From: Betaproteobacteria bacterium | Lineage (GTDB): Bacteria > Pseudomonadota > Gammaproteobacteria > Burkholderiales > Burkholderiaceae_C | DNA length: 5,153 bases | Assembly: GCA_025354965.1 (NCBI GenBank) | Contig: JANXLW010000047.1 | Location: forward strand, 1 to 5,153 | Reading direction: 5' to 3' | Position numbers and translations under genes: made by a program | The notes under the pieces: model-generated | Seen by the model: only the letters and a program-made list of their open reading frames with translations | Database searches by the model: none | Told to the model about the DNA's origin: nothing | In this document: piece after piece, positions 1 through 4,490 of the stretch | How positions within the stretch are numbered: position 1 is the first letter of the stretch | How the letters are laid out: the number at the start of each line of letters is the position of its first letter

Positions 1-131
1 GTTTCAAGGCATTCAGTCATGAGCGCGGCGTTGTCCGAACCCAGTTCTCGTTGGCTGCCACCCTGTTCAAGGCCGGCGAGGTGCCGCCCATGGTTCGCAA
101 GCTGATCAAGTCGGCGTTCAAATTTCTCTGA
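1..131 (+). CDS. 3' end of an unrecognised gene (partial, 42 codons visible)
   Basis: An open frame enters from the left edge (first full codon at base 3) and stops at TGA 129-131. The visible C-terminus has 42 residues. It begins FKAFSHERGVV and ends in a basic, amphipathic stretch, VPPMVRKLIKSAFKFL, that looks like a C-terminal helix. Codon choice is GC-rich at third positions (CTG, ATC, GCC, AAG), as in the neighbouring ilvD, which supports real coding. No catalytic motif falls inside this fragment and I do not recognise the family, so no function is assigned. It reads in the same direction as ilvD, 165 bases upstream. That gap has its own promoter-like bases, so ilvD need not be co-transcribed with it. 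Confidence 0.6.
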   Translation, partial: FKAFSHERGVVRTQFSLAATLFKAGEVPPMVRKLIKSAFKFL

Positions 132-143
132 GTCTTGTCACTG

Positions 144-166
144 GCCTCTGAATGCGTGGCAGGGGC
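144..166 (+). terminator. Possible weak hairpin after the upstream gene
   Basis: GCCTCTG (144-150) pairs with CAGGGGC (160-166) through six Watson-Crick pairs and one G-U pair, with a 9-base loop. It sits 12 bases after the stop at 131. No T-run follows (next bases TCTCGC), so it is not a standard intrinsic terminator. It may only slow transcription or protect the 3' end. Confidence 0.25.
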
Positions 167-189
167 TCTCGCAATCGCCTTGACACGGC

Positions 190-217
190 TAGACCCACCG
201 GCGTCCTGAATTAAAAT
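190..217 (+). promoter_or_regulatory. Candidate sigma-70 promoter of ilvD
   Basis: A TAAAAT box (212-217, five of six matches to TATAAT) has a TAGACC at 190-195 (four of six matches to TTGACA) with a 16-base spacer. A perfect TTGACA lies at 180-185, but its 26-base distance from the same -10 box is too long. The start site would fall near 224, giving a leader of about 70 bases before the ATG at 297. I looked for a leader peptide rich in Ile/Leu/Val followed by an attenuator and did not find one. Confidence 0.35.
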
Positions 218-296
218 CCCCCGGATCGTCAAAATCGACGCGCCTTCGCAGCCCTGAAACTGCAGCATTTTTTTCACACGACACCAGAGACTTCCA

Positions 297-1991
297 ATGG
301 ACAACAAACCCGTCATCCTGAACCCGCGTAGCAAAAACATCACCCAGGGCAAGTCGCGGGCACCGAATCGCTCCATGTTCTACGCCATGGGCTATCAGGC
401 TGACGACTTCAAGAAGCCCATGATCGGTGTTGCCAACGGCCACAGCACCATCACACCTTGCAACAGCGGCCTGCAGAAGCTGGCTGATGCCGCCATCGAT
501 GCCATCGAAGAGGCCGGTGGCAACGCGCAGGTTTTTGGCACGCCGACCATTTCTGACGGCATGTCGATGGGCACCGAAGGCATGAAGTATTCACTGGTCA
601 GCCGTGAGGTGATTTCGGACTGCATCGAGACCTGCGTGCAGGGCCAGTGGATGGACGGTGTGATCGTGATTGGTGGCTGCGACAAGAACATGCCTGGCGG
701 CCTGATGGGCATGCTGCGCGCCAACGTGCCAGCCATTTTTGTTTACGGCGGCACCATCCTGCCCGGCCACTACAAGGGCAAAGACCTGAACATCGTCAGC
801 GTGTTTGAGGCCGTGGGCGAAAACGCCGCTGGTCGCATGAGCGATGAAGACCTGCTGGAGATCGAGCGCCGCGCTGTGCCCGGGCCTGGCTCCTGCGGCG
901 GCATGTACACCGCCAACACCATGTCGTCGGCGTTTGAGGCGCTCGGCATCTCGCTGGCATATTCCAGCACCATGGCCAATCCGCATGACGAAAAAGTCAA
1001 CTCGGCCAAAGAGTCCGCCAGAGTGCTGGTCGAGGCCATCAAAAAAGACCTGAAGCCACGCGACATCGTGACCCGCAAATCGATTGAAAACGCGGTTGCT
1101 GTGATCATGGCAATTGGTGGCTCGACCAACGCGGTGCTGCACTTTCTGGCGATTGCACACGCTGCCGGGGTTGACTGGACGATTGACGACTTTGAGCGTG
1201 TGCGCGTCAAAACACCGGTGCTGTGCGACCTCAAACCCAGTGGCCAGTACCTGGCGGTTGACCTGCACCGCGCCGGTGGCATACCGCAAGTGATGAAGAC
1301 CTTGTTGTCGGCCGGCCTGCTGCATGGCGACTGCATCACCATCACCGGCCAAACCATTGCCGAAGTGCTGCAAGACGTGCCAGCTGTGCCGCGTGCTGAT
1401 CAGAACGTGATTCGTCCGCTGGCCAACCCGATGTACCGTCAGGGCCACCTGGCGATTCTCAAAGGCAACCTGTCGCCGGAAGGATGTGTAGCCAAGATCA
1501 CCGGCCTGAAAAACCCGGTGATGACCGGCCCGGCCCGTGTGTTCGAGGATGAACAATCCGGCCTGGCCGCCATTCTGGCCGGCAACATCAGGCCCGGCGA
1601 CATCATGGTGTTGCGCTACCTCGGCCCCAAGGGTGGCCCCGGCATGCCAGAAATGTTGGCCCCCACCGGCGCGCTGGTCGGCCAGGGGTTAGGCGAGTCG
1701 GTGGGGCTGATCACCGACGGCCGCTTCTCGGGCGGTACCTGGGGCATGGTGGTCGGTCATGTGGCGCCTGAAGCGGCGGCAGGTGGCACCATCGCCTTCA
1801 TCCACGAGGGCGACTCTATCACCATCGACGCGCACCAACTGCTGCTGCAACTCAATATCAGCGATGAAGAAATTGCCAGAAGGCGCGCGGTTTGGACCGC
1901 ACCTGCGCCGCGCTACACCCGCGGCGTGCAGGCCAAGTTCGCTTTCAACGCCTCAACCGCCAGCAAAGGCGCCGTACTCGACAACTACTGA
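297..1991 (+). CDS. ilvD: Dihydroxy-acid dehydratase
   Basis: This cytoplasmic iron-sulfur enzyme dehydrates 2,3-dihydroxy-isovalerate and 2,3-dihydroxy-3-methylvalerate to the 2-keto acids. It is the third common step of valine and isoleucine synthesis and also feeds leucine and pantothenate. The 564 residues match the family's usual length of about 560. The cluster cysteines are C55 (TITPCNSG), C128 (GGCDKNMPGG, the first IlvD/Edd signature) and C200 (PGSCGGMYTANTM). K130 is the position carbamylated in structures of the family. The second signature, LITDGRFSGGTWG (471-483), carries the expected catalytic serine S478. The three-cysteine pattern suggests the 2Fe-2S type. The start is ATG 297, with AGAGA at 286-290 as a modest ribosome binding site, and the N-terminus NPRSKNITQG is typical. 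Residues A221 and I273 sit where I recall Pro and Thr being common (LPYSSTMAN, MATGGSTNAV); both look conservative. The frame is intact. Confidence 0.98.
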   Translation: MDNKPVILNPRSKNITQGKSRAPNRSMFYAMGYQADDFKKPMIGVANGHSTITPCNSGLQKLADAAIDAIEEAGGNAQVFGTPTISDGMSMGTEGMKYSLVSREVISDCIETCVQGQWMDGVIVIGGCDKNMPGGLMGMLRANVPAIFVYGGTILPGHYKGKDLNIVSVFEAVGENAAGRMSDEDLLEIERRAVPGPGSCGGMYTANTMSSAFEALGISLAYSSTMANPHDEKVNSAKESARVLVEAIKKDLKPRDIVTRKSIENAVAVIMAIGGSTNAVLHFLAIAHAAGVDWTIDDFERVRVKTPVLCDLKPSGQYLAVDLHRAGGIPQVMKTLLSAGLLHGDCITITGQTIAEVLQDVPAVPRADQNVIRPLANPMYRQGHLAILKGNLSPEGCVAKITGLKNPVMTGPARVFEDEQSGLAAILAGNIRPGDIMVLRYLGPKGGPGMPEMLAPTGALVGQGLGESVGLITDGRFSGGTWGMVVGHVAPEAAAGGTIAFIHEGDSITIDAHQLLLQLNISDEEIARRRAVWTAPAPRYTRGVQAKFAFNASTASKGAVLDNY

Positions 1992-2005
1992 GCCTGATTT
2001 CAGCG

Positions 2006-2242
2006 CTATTTCTTTTTGCTCGTTCCGATGGCCTCACGGTTTCTGTCAATGCGCTCCTGGCGACGCGCATTTTCACGCTCCATCGCCTTTTTCTTGGTAT
2101 ATCCCGACCAGTCGGCCCACCACCACCAGAGCACTGCCAAAGCAAAGGGTGACAGCACAAGCAACCAATCCCATGCTGCTACCGGTCCTATTGCAAAATA
2201 TTTCAGAGCCAGCAACGCCAACCCCAGTCCTAAAAAGTACAC
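2006..2242 (-). CDS. Small Trp-rich two-helix membrane protein
   Basis: The product is 78 residues and strikingly rich in tryptophan: seven Trp, four of them in a row at 39-42 (LWWWWADWSGYTK). Two hydrophobic segments (about 2-19 and 26-44) form a probable helical hairpin in the inner membrane. A highly charged Lys/Arg/Glu tail (about 50-78, KKKAMERENARRQERIDR) is likely a cytoplasmic helix. This matches my memory of the 'small Trp-rich protein' family (TIGR04438) found in Comamonadaceae and relatives; its function is unknown. I start it at GTG 2242 because an AGGAG box lies 7 bases upstream and the hydrophobic segment then begins at residue 2, as in the family. A longer frame from 2305 would add 21 polar residues before the membrane helix. 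It converges on ilvD (14-base gap, no clear terminator between) and diverges from the cytochrome gene. Confidence 0.85.
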   Translation of the reverse strand: MYFLGLGLALLALKYFAIGPVAAWDWLLVLSPFALAVLWWWWADWSGYTKKKAMERENARRQERIDRNREAIGTSKKK

Positions 2243-2249
2243 TGTGTTT

Positions 2250-2254
2250 CTCCT
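2250..2254 (-). promoter_or_regulatory. Ribosome binding site fixing a GTG start
   Basis: On the minus strand AGGAG lies 7 bases before GTG 2242-2240. It decides the start of the small Trp-rich protein in favour of GTG over the upstream ATG at 2305. Confidence 0.8.
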
Positions 2255-2284
2255 GTCATTTCCACGATGATCCAAAGCCGGACG

Positions 2285-2290
2285 TGTCAA
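2285..2290 (-). promoter_or_regulatory. Possible -35 box for the small Trp-rich gene
   Basis: A perfect TTGACA reads on the minus strand from 2290 to 2285, about 43 bases before the GTG start. No good -10 box stands at 16-18 bases; the best candidate (GATCAT) is only 12 bases away. The call is therefore weak. Confidence 0.25.
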
Positions 2291-2345
2291 CCGCCCTCCA
2301 TGCATTGGCGTTAGTCAACTGTAAACCAACCCACCAGGATGAATA

Positions 2346-2651
2346 ATGAAACGTGCTCTCTTTGTTTTACTTAGCTTAGCCTCACTGACTGCTCCGGCGT
2401 TTGCAGATCAGGCACTTGCCACGTCCAAAAACTGCCTGGCATGCCACGCTGTCGACAAAAAAGTGGTGGGTCCAGCGTACAAAGATGTGGCTAAAAAATA
2501 TGCCAGTCAAAAGGATGCCGCCGACAAACTTGTCATCAAAGTCATGAAGGGTGGTGCTGGCGTTTGGGGACCGGTGCCGATGCCCGCCAACCCGCAGGTC
2601 AGTGAAGCTGAAGCCAAGAAACTGGTGGCCTGGGTGCTGTCAATGAAATAA
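2346..2651 (+). CDS. Small periplasmic class I cytochrome c (c551/c8-like)
   Basis: The product is a 101-residue precursor. A Sec signal peptide spans about residues 1-20 (MKRALFVLLSLASL..APAFA) with probable cleavage AFA|DQ, leaving a mature protein of about 81 residues, the size of cytochromes c551. Haem c attaches through C30 and C33 of CLACH, with H34 as axial ligand. M79 in GPVPMPANP is the expected second ligand. The C-terminal helix EAEAKKLVAWVLSMK is typical of the family. It should act as a soluble electron shuttle in the periplasm, for example between a bc1 complex and terminal oxidases or reductases; the partner cannot be told from the sequence. The start is ATG 2346, with AGGA at 2336-2339 six bases upstream. 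It stands alone: the gene on its left diverges and a strong terminator follows 25 bases after the stop. Confidence 0.95.
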   Translation: MKRALFVLLSLASLTAPAFADQALATSKNCLACHAVDKKVVGPAYKDVAKKYASQKDAADKLVIKVMKGGAGVWGPVPMPANPQVSEAEAKKLVAWVLSMK

Positions 2652-2676
2652 CTTTCACAGACCAATTTTTGTCGTT

Positions 2677-2702
2677 AAAAGGCCCGCTTCTGCGGGCTTT
2701 TT
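2677..2702 (+). terminator. Intrinsic terminator of the cytochrome c gene
   Basis: Stem GCCCGC (2682-2687) pairs with GCGGGC (2692-2697) around a TTCT loop and is followed by TTTTT (2698-2702). AAAA at 2677-2680 precedes the stem, so the structure could also work on the other strand. It lies 25 bases past the cytochrome stop codon. Confidence 0.93.
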
Positions 2703-3001
2703 GCTTTACCCTGGGTTCCACTTCTGGCGCGGCTTCTAACGATTCCATCAGTGGCAACTCACGACCAATTTGGCGTGGAGTCGGCGGGAGTGGGGCGGAC
2801 GCCAGGGGCTCATACGCTTCGCTCTTTGAAATCGCCCCCAACATCCACCCCACTCCCGCCTTGCGTTGCTGCTTGATCCGGTCTGGGTGGTCATTGGGGC
2901 AGCGGTGCGAACTACGGTTTCAGACACAAAGCCGAATTCAAAGTTTCCAGAATGCTGACGTTCAATAGGGAGGATGAGTGATGCTCACCGCCTTATGAAG
3001 G
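2703..3001. other. Gene-free intergenic stretch
   Basis: No convincing gene lies between the cytochrome terminator and the end of the minus-strand gene at 3002. Open frames on both strands here lack a credible ribosome binding site and any recognisable domain, and they run through the palindrome at 2783-2860. The stretch holds that palindrome, a smaller hairpin overlapping its left arm, and a purine-rich AGGGAGG at 2967-2973. The AGGGAGG sits before tiny frames only: ATG 2981 gives five codons, and ATG 2974 directly abuts it. Confidence 0.7.
2783..2860. repeat. Long imperfect palindrome, REP- or MITE-like candidate
   Basis: The left arm GGCGGGAGTGGGG (2783-2795) is a perfect 13-base reverse complement of CCCCACTCCCGCC (2848-2860). 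Extended inward to 2801 and 2842, the 19-base arms match at 17 positions. A nested pair GGGGC (2805-2809) / GCCCC (2834-2838) lies inside, with a middle of CATACGCTTCGCTC. The left arm overlaps a second hairpin, TGGCGT (2771-2776) / ACGCCA (2799-2804), so two folds compete. There is no T-run, and a full terminator already lies 80 bases upstream, so it is not needed for termination. I recall similar sequence scattered between genes of Comamonadaceae, but this is unverified. Only one copy is in the window. Confidence 0.6.
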
Positions 3002-3370
3002 TCATGGATGCTGCCTGGCAACCTTGCGAACTTCGCGTCGAACGAAAATCGCCTGGCAACACGGCAGAATGATCCAGCAGCCGATGATGAACAGACCCAA
3101 GTTTAAGTTGCGATTTGAATCTGACAATCCATAGAACCAAAACAAAACAAATGCCCCAAACCAGGCGAGCGCAATGACGTATAAAAGTGGGTTTTGACTC
3201 ACCTTCTTTTTTGCTTGCTGAACCACTTCGTAGCGCTGCCTAAGCTCCAAAGAAGAAAGCTCACGACAGCGATATAGCCAGGAAACGGACGGAATTATTT
3301 CAACCCGTGAAGCCTTAGCTTGGAAAATTAAGGCTTCGGCTGCGGCGTTAGCTTGATCCTTCGATAACAT
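3002..3370 (-). CDS. Unrecognised small two-helix membrane protein
   Basis: The product is 122 residues. A polar N-terminal region (about 1-58, MLSKDQANAAAEALIFQAK then YRCRELSSLELRQRYEVVQQAKKK) looks helical. Two strong membrane segments follow at about 61-82 (PLLYVIALAWFGAFVLFWFY) and 91-110 (GLFIIGCWIILPCCQAIFV), joined by a short polar loop, with a basic tail RREVRKVARQ. Positive charges on both flanks (KKK before helix 1, RREVRK after helix 2) suggest that both ends are cytoplasmic. I start it at ATG 3370; a TTG at 3406 would add 12 residues. Neither has a good ribosome binding site (GGGT precedes the ATG). I do not recognise the family. It ends alone against the gene-free stretch, and its 5' side faces the insertion sequence, whose left end may lie 50-80 bases before its start. 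Confidence 0.6.
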   Translation of the reverse strand: MLSKDQANAAAEALIFQAKASRVEIIPSVSWLYRCRELSSLELRQRYEVVQQAKKKVSQNPLLYVIALAWFGAFVLFWFYGLSDSNRNLNLGLFIIGCWIILPCCQAIFVRREVRKVARQHP

Positions 3371-3450
3371 TGTTACCCATCGTGGTTGCGCAGATGTGGC
3401 CGCCAAGCTGAACGTGCACTGATTCAGCCGGAATGAAACTACATTTTCTT

Positions 3451-3516
3451 CTGACAGCGTCTTCTTCCATGAATCGTCTCTGACGCGTCTTCTTCGGGTT
3501 GTTTTGGATCTTCTTC
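3451..3516 (+). repeat. Direct repeats near the left end of the IS
   Basis: CTGAC-A-GCGTCTTCTTC (3451-3467) recurs as CTGACGCGTCTTCTTC (3480-3495), differing by one inserted base. A third partial copy, TCTTCTTC, stands at 3509-3516. The shared TCTTCTTC cores begin at 3460, 3488 and 3509, spaced 28 and 21 bases. IS21 family elements are known to carry several repeats at each end that bind the transposase, so these are candidate left-end binding sites. Matching repeats at the right end would be needed to confirm this. Confidence 0.55.
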
Positions 3517-3572
3517 AAACTCCGCCGGTGGGCGTGCGTGCCGCCAATGGGGCTGCGGTTCTGGACCCCTTC

Positions 3573-3577
3573 GAGGA
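3573..3577 (+). promoter_or_regulatory. Strong ribosome binding site of the first accessory gene
   Basis: GAGGA lies 6 bases before ATG 3584 and fixes that start. I see no convincing promoter between the left-end repeats and this site. Confidence 0.75.
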
Positions 3578-3583
3578 ACGACC

Positions 3584-4102
3584 ATGGCGCAGTGTGGACA
3601 GCGTAAGTGCTTGTGTTGCGGGAAGTTTTTTGATGTTGACCATCGCAACCGCAATCGGCAGCGTTACTGTTCGAGTTCGGTCTGCCGACGTGCCAGCAAG
3701 ACCGCCAGCCAGGCCGCCTGGCTGAGCCAACCCAAGAACGCCACGTACTTCAGCGACCCCATTCATGTCGCTCGTGTACAGGCCTGGCGAGCTGCACATC
3801 CGGGCTATAGCCGCGCCAAACCAGGGGTGACCAAAGCGTTACAAGATCCCTTGGTCGTGCAAGTGGTTGATTCGATTGAAGAAACGCCTATCCGTGCTGA
3901 GATGCCTGCACCCCCAGTTGTCTCAGCGTTACAAGATCTCTTGAACGCCCCATCGCCAGTGCTGGCGGGGCTTATCGCGCATTTGTTCGAGGTCACGTTA
4001 CAAGATGACATAGCCAGCACCACCCGGCGCTTGATACAACTTGGGCACGATGTCATCAACCGGAGCCGCGATGAAGACCGTCAAACATGTGCTGCGCCCT
4101 GA
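3584..4102 (+). CDS. IS-associated Cys-rich (zinc-finger-like) protein, function unknown
   Basis: The product is 172 residues. The N-terminus carries C9-L-C-C12 and YC29-(4 residues)-C34 (KCLCCGKFF..QRYCSSSVCRR), a four-Cys pattern that could bind zinc, surrounded by many Arg/Lys, as in a nucleic-acid-binding module. A conserved-looking segment follows (about 46-75, WLSQPKN..YF..HVARVQAWRAAHPGYSR). The C-terminal half contains three LQD motifs (86-88, 116-118, 139-141) and a hydrophobic stretch SPVLAGLIAHLFEV. I recall similar proteins lying upstream of IS21-type transposase genes, but know no established function. The start at ATG 3584 has a strong GAGGA box. Its end overlaps the next gene by 32 bases, implying translational coupling and a role in the element: DNA binding, control of transposition, or target choice are guesses. 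Confidence 0.85.
   Translation: MAQCGQRKCLCCGKFFDVDHRNRNRQRYCSSSVCRRASKTASQAAWLSQPKNATYFSDPIHVARVQAWRAAHPGYSRAKPGVTKALQDPLVVQVVDSIEETPIRAEMPAPPVVSALQDLLNAPSPVLAGLIAHLFEVTLQDDIASTTRRLIQLGHDVINRSRDEDRQTCAAP
3837..4006 (+). repeat. Three identical CGTTACAAGAT repeats inside the first accessory gene
   Basis: CGTTACAAGAT occurs exactly at 3837-3847, 3927-3937 and 3996-4006, spaced 90 and 69 bases. The first two extend to GCGTTACAAGATC-C/T-CTTG, 17 of 18 bases alike. All are in the same reading frame and encode (A/T)LQD using the codons TTA CAA GAT. TTA is uncommon in this GC-rich sequence, so identity at the DNA level is notable. Confidence 0.85.
4061..4065 (+). promoter_or_regulatory. Ribosome binding site fixing the second accessory gene's start
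   Basis: CGGAG lies 5 bases before ATG 4071, inside the previous gene. It favours ATG 4071 over TTG 4041 or ATG 4050 upstream in the same frame. Confidence 0.65.
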
Positions 4103-4490
4103 GCGCGTGCGCTTGGTGCCAGAACAATTCAGTTGGATCGACCAAGCCCTGGTGCAGCGTCATTTCATTGACCGCTGTGACACACACAGCGCAGCCCTGT
4201 ACCTATTTCTGCTCACCGTAGCAGACGCCCAAGGCCTGAGCTACTACGGCACATCCACCATCGCGACCCGGTTACACCTGAGCGCTGATGAGATCGGCGC
4301 GGCACGCCAACACCTCATGGCGCTCGATCTCATCGCCTACCAGGCACCCCTGTACCAAGTGCTTTCACTGCCCGATGGCCAAAGCGTGCCACGCCCACCA
4401 AAGGTTACAGCCCGACCTCACCAGACAAGCTGTGCTCCGGTGAGTCTGGCCCAGCTACTTGAGTTGGAGCGCAGTCATGCTCGACTATGA
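4071..4490 (+). CDS. IS-associated winged-helix-like protein
   Basis: The product is 139 residues. After a basic N-terminus (MKTVKHVLRPERVRLVPEQFSWIDQ), residues about 40-99 fit a winged-helix fold. There is a first helix (SAALYLFLLTVADAQG), a helix-turn-helix (TSTIATRLHLSADEIGAARQHLMALDLI, 61-88) with a probable recognition helix at 71-85, and a wing (AYQAPLYQVLSLP). The pattern resembles helix-turn-helix domains of replication initiators and transcription regulators that read 'structure type A, then B if no match'. A Pro-rich linker (about 101-116) and a short C-terminal helix follow. I recall homologues directly upstream of istA in other bacteria. It starts 32 bases inside the previous gene and ends 14 bases inside istA, so it is probably made in step with the transposase. 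A DNA-binding regulator or transposition cofactor is an inference. Confidence 0.85.
   Translation: MKTVKHVLRPERVRLVPEQFSWIDQALVQRHFIDRCDTHSAALYLFLLTVADAQGLSYYGTSTIATRLHLSADEIGAARQHLMALDLIAYQAPLYQVLSLPDGQSVPRPPKVTARPHQTSCAPVSLAQLLELERSHARL
4466..4469 (+). promoter_or_regulatory. Ribosome binding site of istA
   Basis: GGAG lies 7 bases before ATG 4477, within the end of the preceding gene. It supports the ATG 4477 start and the 14-base overlap. Confidence 0.7.

Noticed and set aside
248..275. Small hairpin GCAG/CTGC followed by seven T just before ilvD, as an attenuator
   Set aside because: The stem is only 4 pairs with an 8-base loop, and no leader peptide rich in branched-chain residues precedes it.
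591..1556. Long minus-strand open frame (321 codons) inside ilvD
   Set aside because: It lies entirely within a complete, motif-rich ilvD in a GC-rich codon pattern that produces antisense open frames; its His/Gln/Val-rich translation has no domain and no ribosome binding site was found.
2599..2853. Minus-strand open frame of 84 codons across the cytochrome terminator and palindrome
   Set aside because: It reads through the terminator hairpin and the repeat, and it overlaps the end of the cytochrome gene; the open frame is best explained by the composition of the palindrome.
2669..2968. Plus-strand open frame of 99 codons after the cytochrome gene
   Set aside because: It begins upstream of and runs through the terminator, has no ribosome binding site, and shows no domain.
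2967..3072. Small plus-strand frame at ATG 2974 (32 codons) next to a strong AGGGAGG
   Set aside because: The purine box directly abuts the ATG, so spacing is zero; most of the frame is antisense to the end of the membrane-protein gene. The better-spaced ATG 2981 gives only five codons.
3407..3428. GCTGAA/TTCAGC inverted repeat as an operator
   Set aside because: Arms of 6 bases with a 10-base gap are expected by chance at this scale; it may at most lie at the IS border.
3439..3654. Minus-strand 71-codon frame containing CPHC
   Set aside because: It is antisense to the start of the Cys-rich accessory gene and the left-end repeats; the CPHC arises opposite coding sequence and the plus-strand gene has the far better start signal.
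4041..4070. Upstream TTG/ATG starts for the winged-helix gene
   Set aside because: CGGAG at 4061-4065 is correctly spaced only for ATG 4071, and MKTVKHV.RPER is the N-terminus I recall for relatives.
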